Assembly (NCBI GenBank): GCA_022822575.1
Contig: JAJEBJ010000105.1
Span: 1-14,512 of the forward strand
DNA from: Alphaproteobacteria bacterium
GTDB lineage: Bacteria > Pseudomonadota > Alphaproteobacteria > SP197
Reading direction: 5' to 3'
Length of the DNA stretch: 14,512 bases
A program made the position numbers and the translations under genes. Under the pieces are notes generated by a model. The model was not told the DNA's origin, searched no databases, and saw only the letters and a program-made list of their open reading frames with translations. Positions 1 to 8,341 of the stretch are shown piece after piece. Position 1 is the first letter of the stretch; the number at the start of each line of letters is the position of its first letter.

Positions 1-190
1 GTCTCAGCACATACTCCCGCCCGTCGAAGTCGAGAAGGTAGGTCAGATTGGCGTGACCGCCGCCAAACTGGCGAACGGTGAGCGGTCCTTTGGCTCCCTC
101 CAGGTTAACGCGCAACCAGGGTTCGAGACGCTTGAGGTCAAGCCATTCCTCCGGCCTGACCTCCATGGTCTCGGGATCATGGAACGCCAT
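1..190 (-). CDS. APH-family phosphotransferase, N-terminal fragment (LvaA / ACAD10-11 kinase-domain type)
   Basis: Only the first 63 codons are present; the gene runs off the left edge. The visible protein has a short acidic N-terminus, then a VRQFGGGHANLTYLL stretch at about residues 40-54, followed by DGREYVLR. This is the glycine-rich nucleotide loop plus the beta-strand of the aminoglycoside-phosphotransferase-like kinases that accompany ACAD10/11-type acyl-CoA dehydrogenases. Family knowledge: these proteins are either fused to such a dehydrogenase (animal ACAD10/ACAD11) or encoded near one (LvaA in levulinate catabolism), where they phosphorylate the 4-hydroxyl of a 4-hydroxyacyl-CoA. 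The start is taken as ATG at 190, 10 nt after the thiolase stop. A GTG lies directly before it at 193. No clear Shine-Dalgarno sequence is visible (a GAGG lies about 18 nt upstream), so translational coupling to the thiolase is likely. The catalytic HxD and DFG-like motifs lie outside the window, so activity cannot be judged here. Confidence 0.82.
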   Translation of the reverse strand, partial: MAFHDPETMEVRPEEWLDLKRLEPWLRVNLEGAKGPLTVRQFGGGHANLTYLLDFDGREYVLR

Positions 191-200
191 CACCGGGCGT

Positions 201-1385
201 TCAGCAAACCTCGAAGAGACCCGCCATGCCCTGTCCCCCGCCAATGCACATGGTGACGATGACATGACGTGCCGCGCGGCGGCGACCCTCGATCAATGCG
301 TGTCCGGTCATGCGTGCCCCTGACATGCCATAGGGGTGACCGATCGAGATCGAACCACCGTCGACGTTGAGGCGGTCGTTGTCGATCCCGAGGCGGTCCC
401 GGCAGTAGAGCACCTGCACGGCGAATGCCTCATTGAGTTCCCAGAGATCGATGTCGTTGACGGCGAGACCGTGACGTTCAAGCAGTCTGGGCACGGCAAA
501 GACCGGTCCGATACCCATTTCATCGGGCTCGCATCCCGCCACGGCCATCCCCCGGTAGACACCCAATGGTTCCAGGCCACGGCGTTCCGCATGACGCCGT
601 TCCATGAGGACGAGAGCCGAGGCCCCGTCCGACAACTGGCTGGCATTGCCCGCGGTGATGGTCTTGTCCTCACCCATGACAGGCGTCAGTCCGGCCAGGC
701 CTTCGAGTGTGGTCGAGGGACGGTTGCCCTCGTCCCGGGTGAGTGTGACCTCTTCCTCGGAAATCTCTCCTGTTTCTCGGTCCATCACGAGCTTGACCGT
801 GGGCAGTGGCACGATCTCATCGTCAAACCGTCCTTCCCCCTGGCCGGCTGCCGTCCTCTGCTGGCTCTGCAGGGCATAGGCATCCTGTCTTTCGCGGCTG
901 ATCCCGTATCGTTCGGCCACGATGTCGGCGGTCTCGATCATGGGCATCCAGAGTTCCGGCTTGTTGTCCTCGAGCCACTCTTCCCGGGCACGATGGTGGT
1001 TCATGTGCTCGTTCTGAACCAGGCTGATCTGCTCGGCGCCACCAGCGACAGCGACATCGACGTGGTCGACGACGATGCGCTGGGCGGCGCTGCTGATGGC
1101 CTGGAGCCCGGAGCTGCAGAAGCGATTGATGGTGGCCGCCGCCGTGGTGACCGGAAGTCCCGCACGGATCGCCGAGAGTCTGGCCATGTTGTGTCCGGTG
1201 GCGCCTTCGGGAAGACCGCAGCCGATGACGACATCCTCGACTTCGTCTCCCTCCACACCGGCACGTTCGACGGCGTTGCGGATGGCATGGCCCGTCAGCG
1301 TGGCACCATGGGTGTTGTTGAAGGCACCTCTGTAGGCCTTGCCGATGGGGGTGCGGGCGGTGGAAACGATAACGGCTTCACGCAT
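201..1385 (-). CDS. Acetyl-CoA acyltransferase (thiolase)
   Basis: A 394-residue thiolase, the normal family length. It catalyses CoA-dependent cleavage of 3-ketoacyl-CoA to acetyl-CoA and a shortened acyl-CoA in the cytosol. The catalytic set is visible: the nucleophile Cys90 in [10 protein letters not shown], the NEAFA motif at about 318-322, His350 in [12 protein letters not shown], and Cys380 in MCIGGGQG near the C-terminus. The frame stays open upstream, but the extra residues are not thiolase-like. ATG at 1385 gives the standard [16 protein letters not shown] start, and an AGGGA lies 9 nt ahead. An in-frame ATG at 1403 is an alternative with poorer ribosome-site spacing. The start overlaps the stop of the upstream multifunctional enzyme by 8 nt (ATGCGTGA), which suggests translational coupling as in other beta-oxidation pairs. 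This is a degradative-type thiolase by context; a biosynthetic acetoacetyl-CoA role cannot be excluded from sequence alone. Confidence 0.95.
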   Translation of the reverse strand: MREAVIVSTARTPIGKAYRGAFNNTHGATLTGHAIRNAVERAGVEGDEVEDVVIGCGLPEGATGHNMARLSAIRAGLPVTTAAATINRFCSSGLQAISSAAQRIVVDHVDVAVAGGAEQISLVQNEHMNHHRAREEWLEDNKPELWMPMIETADIVAERYGISRERQDAYALQSQQRTAAGQGEGRFDDEIVPLPTVKLVMDRETGEISEEEVTLTRDEGNRPSTTLEGLAGLTPVMGEDKTITAGNASQLSDGASALVLMERRHAERRGLEPLGVYRGMAVAGCEPDEMGIGPVFAVPRLLERHGLAVNDIDLWELNEAFAVQVLYCRDRLGIDNDRLNVDGGSISIGHPYGMSGARMTGHALIEGRRRAARHVIVTMCIGGGQGMAGLFEVC

Positions 1386-3492
1386 GGCGATGGTCCCTGT
1401 CATGATCCTCGAATGTGCGGCCGGCCGAGGCAAGCTCTTCCAGCAAGGGTGATGGCGTCCATTGCGGGAAGCCGAGTTCCCCGTGGTAGCGGCAGACTGC
1501 CTCGTGGATTCGATCGAGGCCGACGCCGCCGGCCCAGTGCATCGGGCCGCCCCTCCAGGCGGGGAACCCGTAACCGTTGATGTAGACAAGATCGATGTCG
1601 CTCGCTCTCAGGGCATGACCCTCGGCGAGAATGGCAGCACCGATGTTGACCAGGGGATAGAGGCAACGCTCGAGAATCTGTGCATCCGAAAGGGCAGGGG
1701 CCCCGAGATCGAAATGGCGGCGGGCGGCGTCCATCAGGTCATTGATCTCCGGGTCCGGAATCGGAGTGCGGCTGCCTTTCTCGTAAATGTAGTAGCCACG
1801 CCCGGTTTTTTGTCCGAAGCGTCCCTGTTCACACAACCGGTTGGCAATCCACGAGCCGCGGCGTTCGATGACTGTGCCGCCACCGGCATCCTTGCGCTTG
1901 CTCCAGCCGATATCGAGCCCAGCAAGGTCCATGACCGCAAGGGGGCCCATCGCCATGCCGAATTCGAACATCACGCGATCGATGCGTTCGGGCGCAATGC
2001 CCTCTTCAACCATGAGCGAGGCCTCGCCGAAGTACCCTTCGAGCATGCGGTTGCCGATGAACCCGTGGCAGACGCCGGCAACAATCGGAAGTTTGCCCAT
2101 CTTGCGTGCCAGGGCCATGACCGTGGCGAGATTCTGTGCCGAGACGTTGGCGGTGCGGACCACCTCGAGCAGGCGCATGACGTTGGCCGGACTGAAGAAG
2201 TGTGTGCCCAGGACATGGCCGTGGCGGTCCGGCATGGTGGCGGCGATGTCATCGATATCGAGATAGGACGTGTTGGACGTGAGAATGGCGTCCGGCCGTG
2301 CGATACGGTCGATCTCGGCAAAGACGGCCTTCTTGACCGCCATCTCCTCGAACACGGCCTCGATGATGATGTCTGCGTCAGCGAGATCTTCCATGGCGAT
2401 GGAGGGCGTGATGAGAGCCATGGCGCGATCTTGGGTTTCCTGGGTCATCCGCCCTCTCGTCACGCTGGTCGCATAGTTGCGCGAGATGACTGCGATGCCG
2501 CGTTCGAGGGCCCCGGAATCGCGCTCGACAATGGTGACGGGGATACCGGCATTGGCGAAGTTCATGGCGATCCCGCCACCCATGGTGCCGGCACCGATGA
2601 CGCCCGCCGAAGCGATCTCGTGAAGCGGAGTCGCCTTGTCAATTCCTGGAACCTTGCCGGCTGCCCGCTCGGCGAAGAACACATGGCGCAGTGCCTTCGA
2701 TTCGTCCGAGTGCACACATGTCTCGAAAATGCGACGCTCCTCGGCGATACCGGCGTCGAAATCGAGATTCACGGCCGCTTCGACGCACTCGATGCAGGCA
2801 TAGGGAGCGCGCATGCCGCGTGCCCGACGGGCGATTTTCCTGCGCATGGCATCGAAGACGCCGGGGTCATCAAGGTCAACGGGGATGTCCCGCGTGAGCC
2901 TGTGTGGCCCCCCGGAAGCGGCCCGCTGCTCGGCGAATCGGCAGGCGCCCTCCACCAGATCATCTTCGATCAGGCTGTCGGCTATGCCGAGCTCCACGGC
3001 CTTCGGCGCCTTGACCGGGGCGCCGGAAACAATCATGTCGAGCGCCGTTGTCACTCCGGCGAGACGGGGGAGGCGTTGGGTGCCACCGGCGCCTGGTGGA
3101 AATCCCAGCTTGACCTCGGGCTGTCCAACGCGTGTCCCGGGTGAAATGACCCGGTAGTGACACGCCATCGCAACCTCCAGTCCACCGCCCAGGGCATGAC
3201 CGTGAATGGCAGCGACAACCGGTTTGGAACTGGCCTCGAAGGCGCGAATCACATCGGAGAAGTTCTCTTCGCCCTCGGGCCAGGGCAGCGAGAAGTACCG
3301 GATGTCCGCCCCCGCGATGAACCCGCGACCGGCGCCGACCAGGACAACAGCGCCGACATCCCGGTCGCGTGATGCGCGGGCAATGCCTTCACAGATGCCG
3401 CGGGGTACTCCCGGACTCATGGCGTTGACCGGCGGGTTGTTGACGGTGAGAACAGCAACGGACCCGCGTTGTTCGTAATCAACCAGTGACAT
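1378..3492 (-). CDS. Bifunctional enoyl-CoA hydratase / 3-hydroxyacyl-CoA dehydrogenase (FadB/FadJ or EHHADH type)
   Basis: A 704-residue multifunctional beta-oxidation enzyme. Residues 1 to about 190 form a crotonase domain with the oxyanion-hole segment AGADI (60-64), GGGLE with catalytic Glu106, and PEVKLGF with catalytic Glu126, so both hydratase glutamates are kept. From about residue 293 a 3-hydroxyacyl-CoA dehydrogenase domain follows: the NAD-binding [13 protein letters not shown] (297-309), TSNTS at about 405-409, and GTHFFSP with catalytic His431. The C-terminal dehydrogenase repeats end in [16 protein letters not shown] (638-653). It hydrates 2-enoyl-CoA and oxidises the 3-hydroxyacyl-CoA, feeding the overlapping thiolase. 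Length and layout fit FadB/FadJ and peroxisomal EHHADH equally well. The start is ATG at 3492, with GGGGG 7 nt upstream; the 24 codons of open frame before it are not protein-like. It is preceded by a 113-base A+T-rich gap that may carry its own promoter. Confidence 0.95.
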   Translation of the reverse strand: MSLVDYEQRGSVAVLTVNNPPVNAMSPGVPRGICEGIARASRDRDVGAVVLVGAGRGFIAGADIRYFSLPWPEGEENFSDVIRAFEASSKPVVAAIHGHALGGGLEVAMACHYRVISPGTRVGQPEVKLGFPPGAGGTQRLPRLAGVTTALDMIVSGAPVKAPKAVELGIADSLIEDDLVEGACRFAEQRAASGGPHRLTRDIPVDLDDPGVFDAMRRKIARRARGMRAPYACIECVEAAVNLDFDAGIAEERRIFETCVHSDESKALRHVFFAERAAGKVPGIDKATPLHEIASAGVIGAGTMGGGIAMNFANAGIPVTIVERDSGALERGIAVISRNYATSVTRGRMTQETQDRAMALITPSIAMEDLADADIIIEAVFEEMAVKKAVFAEIDRIARPDAILTSNTSYLDIDDIAATMPDRHGHVLGTHFFSPANVMRLLEVVRTANVSAQNLATVMALARKMGKLPIVAGVCHGFIGNRMLEGYFGEASLMVEEGIAPERIDRVMFEFGMAMGPLAVMDLAGLDIGWSKRKDAGGGTVIERRGSWIANRLCEQGRFGQKTGRGYYIYEKGSRTPIPDPEINDLMDAARRHFDLGAPALSDAQILERCLYPLVNIGAAILAEGHALRASDIDLVYINGYGFPAWRGGPMHWAGGVGLDRIHEAVCRYHGELGFPQWTPSPLLEELASAGRTFEDHDRDHRHA

Positions 3493-3605
3493 GTTCAACC
3501 CCCGTGAATCCCTGTCGGTCGGCGATACTGAACCAGACCGAAACCATCCCGAATTGTCTCTCAAATAATGTCATATATTCCTAAATATAAGTCCACATAA
3601 TTATG
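3493..3605 (-). promoter_or_regulatory. A+T-rich intergenic gap, probable internal promoter/operator of the hydratase-thiolase genes
   Basis: This is the only sizeable gap inside the minus-strand cluster. Bases 3561-3605 are strikingly A+T-rich against G+C-rich surroundings and hold an inverted repeat TATATT(3574-3579)/AATATA(3584-3589) and a perfect 10-base palindrome CATAATTATG at 3596-3605. The heptamer ATGTCAT occurs at 3568-3574 and again at 3603-3609. Nearer the gene, TCGGTC (3515-3520) and GACCGA (3536-3541) form an inverted repeat with centres 21 bases apart, two helical turns, as expected for a dimeric repressor. Several -10-like hexamers exist in the A+T tract, but I cannot pick one promoter with confidence. 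Confidence 0.4.
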
Positions 3606-4811
3606 TCATGTTTCATGCTTGGAAAGTTCCAGTCTGGAGATCGCCGCGCGGTGAACCTCATCGGGCCCATCGGCAAAACGCACGGTGCGTGCGTACATCC
3701 ATGCGTCTGCCAGGATGGTATCCTGGGAAATGCCCATGGCGCCATGCGCCTGGATCGCGCGATCGGCCACCCGCTGGCAGAGGTTTGGGGCCACCACCTT
3801 GATGGCCGAGATTTCGCTTCGCGCCTCCCTGTTGCCGACCTTGTCCATCATGTCGGCTGCATGAAGCACGAGATGGCGCGCCATGTCGATTTCAATCCTG
3901 CTGTTGGCAATGTCCGCGCGGATGGTATCACGGCTTGCCAGGGGCCGGCCGAACGCGACCCTCTCCTTGACCCTGCGGCACATGATGGCGAGGCACCGTT
4001 CCGAGAGTCCGATCAATCGCATGCAGTGATGGATACGGCCGGGCCCGAGACGTCCCTGTGCGATTTCGAAGCCCCGGCCTTCGCCTAGCAGCAGGTTTGA
4101 CGCCGGTACCTGGACATTGTCGAAGTCGACCTCCATGTGGCCGTGTGGTGCATGGTCGTTGCCGAAGACTCTCATGGGGCGGACGACCCTGACACCGGGG
4201 GTGTCCATGGGAACGAGAATCATGGATTGCTGACTGTGGCGATCGGCCTCGGGGTCGGTCTTTCCCATGACAATCAGAATTCGGCAGCGCGGGTCGCCGG
4301 CTCCGGAGATGAACCACTTGCGGCCGTGGACCCGGTACCCGTTTCCGTGACGTTCAATTCGTGTGCGGATGTTCGTGGCATCCGATGACGCCACGTCCGG
4401 TTCGGTCATGGCAAAGGCCGAGCGGATGGTGCCGGCAAGCAGCGGTTCAAGCCATTCGCGTTTCTGCTCGTCGGTTCCGTAGCGTTCCAGGACCTCCATG
4501 TTTCCGGTATCCGGCGCAGAACAGTTGAACGCCTCGGGAGCGATGGGGCTCTGTCCCATGAGTTCGCACAGGGGCGCATAGTCACGGTTCGACAGACCGT
4601 AACCCCGTTCGCTGTCGGGCAGAAACAGGTTCCACAGACCTTGCGCCTGCGCCTTCGCCTTGAGTTCTTCGATGACGGGTGGCGCCTTGGTCCAGCCGTA
4701 CTCCTTCACCTGTTCCTTGTAGAGCGCCTCGGCGGGATAGACGTTCTCGTCCATGAACGCGGCCACACGCTCGAGGAGCCGTTCGACCCTGGAGGTCTGT
4801 TGAGAAGCCAT
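3606..4811 (-). CDS. Acyl-CoA dehydrogenase family protein, ACAD10/11 (LvaC) type
   Basis: A 401-residue FAD-dependent acyl-CoA dehydrogenase fold. Visible landmarks are the flavin-contact segment [16 protein letters not shown] at about 133-148, the mid-domain [10 protein letters not shown] (163-172), the [10 protein letters not shown] helix (257-266) and the C-terminal ADGPDEVHR (380-388). In ordinary acyl-CoA dehydrogenases the C-terminal motif carries the catalytic Glu; here that position is Asp381. The ADGPDEVH signature is characteristic of the ACAD10/11 branch. Members of this branch act on 4-phospho-4-hydroxyacyl-CoA and produce a 2-enoyl-CoA rather than performing plain desaturation (family knowledge, not shown here). 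The start is ATG at 4811 with AAAGGAG ending 4 nt upstream. It follows the ligase gene by 18 nt, so the two are surely co-transcribed. The matching kinase-like gene begins at the left edge of the window. Confidence 0.93.
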   Translation of the reverse strand: MASQQTSRVERLLERVAAFMDENVYPAEALYKEQVKEYGWTKAPPVIEELKAKAQAQGLWNLFLPDSERGYGLSNRDYAPLCELMGQSPIAPEAFNCSAPDTGNMEVLERYGTDEQKREWLEPLLAGTIRSAFAMTEPDVASSDATNIRTRIERHGNGYRVHGRKWFISGAGDPRCRILIVMGKTDPEADRHSQQSMILVPMDTPGVRVVRPMRVFGNDHAPHGHMEVDFDNVQVPASNLLLGEGRGFEIAQGRLGPGRIHHCMRLIGLSERCLAIMCRRVKERVAFGRPLASRDTIRADIANSRIEIDMARHLVLHAADMMDKVGNREARSEISAIKVVAPNLCQRVADRAIQAHGAMGISQDTILADAWMYARTVRFADGPDEVHRAAISRLELSKHET

Positions 4812-4815
4812 GACG

Positions 4816-4822
4816 CTCCTTT
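4816..4822 (-). promoter_or_regulatory. Ribosome binding site of the ACAD10/11-type gene
   Basis: On the minus strand this reads AAAGGAG, 4 nt before the ATG at 4811. It supports that start codon and lies inside the 18-base gap after the ligase stop. Confidence 0.7.
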
Positions 4823-4829
4823 CGATTGA

Positions 4830-6464
4830 TCAGGCTGTGGGCAGGACATGATCGCGGAAACGTTCACGCAACTGCAGCTTCGAGACCTTTCCGGTCGCCG
4901 TGTGAGGGAGGTCGTCCACGAACACGATGTCATCCGGCATCCACCACCTTGCGATTCGTCCTTCAAGGTGGCGGCGGATGTCGCCGGAGTCCGCAGTCTG
5001 GTCCGGGCTGAGAACGATGACCAGCATCGGGCGTTCCTGCCAGCGTGGATGGGGCATGGCGATGGCCGCGGCTTCGGCGACCGCCGGATGACTCATCACC
5101 TCGTTCTCGAGATCGATCGAACTGATCCACTCGCCGCCGGACTTGATCATGTCCTTGGTGCGGTCTGTGATCTGCAGCATGCTCTCGGGGGCAAGCGTCG
5201 CAACGTCGCCCGTGCGGAACCAGCCGTCATCGGTGAAGGCCGCGGATGTTGCTGCATCGTCGTTGTAGTAGCTGTCGATGACCCAAGGGCCGCGGCATTG
5301 GAGTTCCCCCGGAGTGGTGCCGTCAGACGGCACGGGCTGGCCATCGTCATCGACGAGGCGCAATTCGACTCCGAAGACGCGTTGCTGGCGCAGTCTGTGC
5401 ACGTAGCGTTCATCACCTTCTGCAGCATCGAGGGCGCTGCCCGAGGCACCGCAGGCACACACGGGACTGGTTTCCGTCATTCCCCAGCCCTGCAGGACCT
5501 CGATGCCGTACTCTTCCTCCCAGGCCTTGAACATGGAAAGCGGAGCGGCGGCGCCTCCGGTAACGAGATGGGAGACCGTGGAGAGCCTCTTGTCGGACTG
5601 GCGCAGCCAGGCGAGCAATCCCAACCAGATGGTGGGCACGCCCAGTGCCAGTGTCACGCCTTCGGACTCCATCAGTTGATGGAGGCTCTCTCCATCGAGC
5701 TTTGCACCGGGAAGGACCAGTGACGCCCCGCAGATCGGCGCCGCGTATGGCTGGCCCCAGGCCTGGACATGGAACATTGGCACCACCGGCATGAGCACGG
5801 CCTTGCGGTTGAGAGGAAAGATCCCCGGTGCCAGGACTCCCAGGGCGTGAAGGACGGTGGAGCGATGGCTGTAGAGTGATCCCTTGGGGTTGCCAGTCGT
5901 ACCCGACGTGTAGCACATCGCCGCCGCGGTGTTTTCATCGAGGCATGGCCAGTCGAAGGTCTCCGGCATGTCTTGCAGGATCTCCTCGTAACAGAGCGCC
6001 CGCTTGAGCGAAGTCCGGGGCATATGCTCCCGGTCGGTCATGATGACCACGTGGCGCACGCCGGCAAATCTGTCGGCGAGTTGCTCGACGAGGGGCACGA
6101 GATCGAGATCGACAAAGATCGCCCTGTCATCGGCATGGTTGACGATGTAGTCGAGCTGTTCGGCAAACAGTCGCGGATTGATGGTGTGACAGACGGCGCC
6201 AATGCCGGAGACTCCGTAGTAGAGTTCGAAGTGCCGGTAGGTGTTCCAGGCGATGGTGGCGACGCGGTCGCCGGCGCCGATGCCGAGTTGCCCGAGGGCA
6301 TGGGCCAGTCTGGCGGTTCGCCTGAATGCATCGGTGTACGTGTAACTGTGGACCGGTCCTTCCACACTACGGGAAATGATCCTGGATGCAGGGAACGCCT
6401 CGGCGGCATGGCGTAGAATGTCGATGACCAGCAAGGGCCTGTCCATCATTCTTCCGGAGAGCAT
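4830..6464 (-). CDS. Medium-chain fatty-acyl-CoA ligase (AlkK-like, AMP-forming)
   Basis: A 544-residue member of the ANL adenylate-forming superfamily that activates a carboxylic acid to its CoA thioester through an acyl-AMP. All core motifs are present: the P-loop [10 protein letters not shown] (186-195), GWGMTETSP (326-334), WFRTGD (415-420), [13 protein letters not shown] (434-446) and the C-terminal TGK with catalytic Lys526. The N-terminal stretch containing IAWNTYRH and CHTINPRLF is typical of AlkK-type medium-chain ligases, which suggests a medium-chain or substituted fatty acid as substrate. Two start codons are adjacent, GTG at 6467 and ATG at 6464. The strong GGGAGGAG at 6471-6478 is spaced better for the ATG. 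It is the first gene of the minus-strand cluster and shares a roughly 105-base intergenic region with a divergent FAD oxidoreductase. Exact substrate unknown. Confidence 0.94.
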   Translation of the reverse strand: MLSGRMMDRPLLVIDILRHAAEAFPASRIISRSVEGPVHSYTYTDAFRRTARLAHALGQLGIGAGDRVATIAWNTYRHFELYYGVSGIGAVCHTINPRLFAEQLDYIVNHADDRAIFVDLDLVPLVEQLADRFAGVRHVVIMTDREHMPRTSLKRALCYEEILQDMPETFDWPCLDENTAAAMCYTSGTTGNPKGSLYSHRSTVLHALGVLAPGIFPLNRKAVLMPVVPMFHVQAWGQPYAAPICGASLVLPGAKLDGESLHQLMESEGVTLALGVPTIWLGLLAWLRQSDKRLSTVSHLVTGGAAAPLSMFKAWEEEYGIEVLQGWGMTETSPVCACGASGSALDAAEGDERYVHRLRQQRVFGVELRLVDDDGQPVPSDGTTPGELQCRGPWVIDSYYNDDAATSAAFTDDGWFRTGDVATLAPESMLQITDRTKDMIKSGGEWISSIDLENEVMSHPAVAEAAAIAMPHPRWQERPMLVIVLSPDQTADSGDIRRHLEGRIARWWMPDDIVFVDDLPHTATGKVSKLQLRERFRDHVLPTA

Positions 6465-6470
6465 CACTTT

Positions 6471-6478
6471 CTCCTCCC
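6471..6478 (-). promoter_or_regulatory. Strong ribosome binding site of the acyl-CoA ligase
   Basis: On the minus strand this reads GGGAGGAG. It lies 6 nt before the ATG at 6464 but only 3 nt before the GTG at 6467, which favours the ATG as the real start. Confidence 0.75.
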
Positions 6479-6571
6479 AAGTTCGGGCCGCGTCGCGCGG
6501 ATCATATCAAGTGGCAGGGGTAGCGCCATCACTCTGCGTGGTAGGATGACGCAGCTTGCGACACCGGGGAC
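6479..6571. promoter_or_regulatory. Divergent promoter region between the ligase and FAD-oxidoreductase genes
   Basis: The two genes are transcribed away from each other, so both promoters should lie here. On the minus strand TATGAT (6501-6506) is a good -10 hexamer about 37 bases from the ligase start, but no convincing -35 is visible. On the plus strand TAGGAT (6542-6547) is a weaker -10 candidate. A CCGCG/CGCGG inverted repeat with 3-base centre lies at 6488-6500. Confidence 0.35.
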
Positions 6572-7885
6572 ATGGGGACCATGCAGGACATATTCGCGGA
6601 GGGTTTCAAGGAAGCATCGTACTGGTGGGATCTCGCGCCGCGCCCCCGGTTCGACGAGGCGGCGCCCCCTGACAGTACGGATGTCGTGGTCATCGGATCA
6701 GGCAATGTCGGACTGTCAGCGGCACTCACCCTGGCGCGAGGGGGCCGCGATGTCCTCGTCCTCGATGCCGAGGCCGCAGGTCATGGCGCCAGCACTCGCA
6801 ATTCCGGTTACCTTGGCCGCACGGTGTGGTTCAAGTACGGCGACATGGTCAGGCGCATCGGCCGGGAGGCCGCCGGCAGCATTGCCCGCGAGGCGGCAAC
6901 AGCCCACGACTTTGCGGCAAGCCTCATTCGCGACGAACAGATCGCCTGCTTCTACTCGAACACGGGCCGTCTCATCACCGCACCCTCGAGAAAGGTGTAC
7001 GAGAAACTCGAGCGTGACCTCGACATGATGAAGGCCGACGGGGTTCCGGTGGAGGCCGACATGATTCCGCCCGACAGGCTGAAGGAAGAAGTGGCGAGTG
7101 ATCTTTACCACGGTGGTCAGGTTCTGCACGGCAACGGCCTCATCCATGCCGGACTCTACCACCAGGGCCTGCTCGACCGGGCCCGCGGTCAGGGCGCGAC
7201 CGTGATCGGCCATTGCCCGGTGACCGGAGTCGAACGGCAGAGTCGGGGTTTCGTCGTGTCCACACCGAAGGGCAAGGTGACAGCTCGCGACGTCATGGTG
7301 GCCACCAACGGCTACACGCCGAAGGCCCTTCCCTGGCACCGCCGCAGGATCGTGCCGGTCCAGGCTTTCAATGTCGTGACAGAGGCCATTGACCCGGTTC
7401 TCATGAAGAAGGTCCTGCCTCGGGGCCGCCCGATGATCGAGAATCGCAATTCACCATCATGGTTGCGGCCGACCGAAGACGGGACAAGGTTGCTTTTTGG
7501 CGGCACCACGGGAGAGGGGAACCCGTCTCTTCCGGACAAGGCGCGGCGGCTCCATGGGGAACTGCTGCGGATCGTGCCCGATCTCGAGGGAACGAAACTG
7601 ACCCACTGCTGGAGTGGACAGGTCGCCTTTCCATTCGATTTCCTGCCCCATAACGGCTTTGCCGACGGCATCCACTATGCCATGGGCTGGTGTGCGTCCG
7701 GCGTGCCGATGGGAACATGGCTCGGACACAAGACGGCCCAACGCATTCTCGGTGACAGTGACGCGAAAACGGCGCTGACGGACAGGCCCTTCCGCACCAT
7801 ACCGTTCTATCGCGGCAACCCCTGGTTCCTGCCTCTCATCACCGCCTGGATGAGGCGCGCCGACCGCAAGCTGATGCGCGACTGA
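6572..7885 (+). CDS. FAD-dependent oxidoreductase, DAO family (amine/amino-acid oxidase-like)
   Basis: A 437-residue flavoprotein. An N-terminal Rossmann fold shows VVVIGSGNVGLSAALTLA (38-55) with the dinucleotide GxGxxG at 42-47 and an acidic residue ending strand 2 (VLVLDAE, Asp65), which binds the FAD ribose. GHGASTRNSGYLGR (70-83) is the usual segment after the first FAD strand in DAO proteins. The C-terminal part contains a second FAD-contact region, MGWCASGVPMGTWLG. Family members include sarcosine, glycine and gamma-glutamylputrescine oxidases, which oxidise a C-N bond; the substrate here cannot be named. The first ATG is 6572; ATG at 6581 (three codons later) has GGGGA 10 nt upstream and is an equally good start. 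No signal peptide or membrane segment is visible. It stands alone, diverging from the ligase; the next plus-strand gene lies 456 bases downstream. Confidence 0.9.
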   Translation: MGTMQDIFAEGFKEASYWWDLAPRPRFDEAAPPDSTDVVVIGSGNVGLSAALTLARGGRDVLVLDAEAAGHGASTRNSGYLGRTVWFKYGDMVRRIGREAAGSIAREAATAHDFAASLIRDEQIACFYSNTGRLITAPSRKVYEKLERDLDMMKADGVPVEADMIPPDRLKEEVASDLYHGGQVLHGNGLIHAGLYHQGLLDRARGQGATVIGHCPVTGVERQSRGFVVSTPKGKVTARDVMVATNGYTPKALPWHRRRIVPVQAFNVVTEAIDPVLMKKVLPRGRPMIENRNSPSWLRPTEDGTRLLFGGTTGEGNPSLPDKARRLHGELLRIVPDLEGTKLTHCWSGQVAFPFDFLPHNGFADGIHYAMGWCASGVPMGTWLGHKTAQRILGDSDAKTALTDRPFRTIPFYRGNPWFLPLITAWMRRADRKLMRD

Positions 7886-8341
7886 ACATCGATCCCTTGA
7901 CCATCCGGAACATTCCGCACCTCACGCCTGAATGCCGGTGTCATCCGCGCCGGAGCACAAGGAAAGGGAGCAGCAAGTCCGTGACCGCTCGTTCGGGATG
8001 TTGGTCGCAATCTTCATGTCTGGCGATCACCGCCTCGCGGGCCGTCTTGCTGGCGTCTGATATGTCTGGAATCATGGTCGCATCCATCGCCTTCTGCGAG
8101 CAGGCCTTCTCCTTCAACCTGTCAACCAATGGCGATGGCATGACAAATGGCAAAGAACGGGCATGGAAATGGCTGTAGCAGTGGTTCTCGAAGTCAAGGA
8201 GAGGCCCGGCACAGGGGATGAGGTGGTGTCATTTCCCCAAGAGCAAGGCCCCCCGATACTCCCATCTTGTCCGACCACAGTGGGATGCCGGCTCTTCCAA
8301 CCCGGAACCTGGCCCTGCGTCACACGCGTCGGGATCAGCAA
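7886..8341. other. 456-base intergenic stretch without a supported gene
   Basis: No convincing gene was found between the FAD oxidoreductase and the decarboxylase. A 70-codon minus-strand frame (8153-7941, TTG start, no Shine-Dalgarno) has a fairly protein-like composition, including KTAREAVIARHEDCDQHPER, but I recognise no family. An inverted repeat CGGAA-CA-TTCCG lies at 7906-7917, too tight for a hairpin but possible as an operator. No U-tract terminator was seen. The decarboxylase promoter should lie in the right half; I could not locate it. Confidence 0.4.

Noticed and set aside
336..1580. A 414-codon open frame on the plus strand opposite the thiolase
   Set aside because: It is an antisense shadow produced by high GC codon use; its translation shows no domain while the minus strand gives a full thiolase.
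1386..1589. N-terminal extension of the thiolase by 68 residues
   Set aside because: It overlaps the C-terminal coding part of the upstream enzyme and is not thiolase-like; the start at 1385 matches the family.
1462..3144. A 560-codon open frame on the plus strand opposite the hydratase/dehydrogenase
   Set aside because: The opposite strand encodes a complete multifunctional enzyme with all catalytic residues, and the plus-strand peptide has no recognisable motif.
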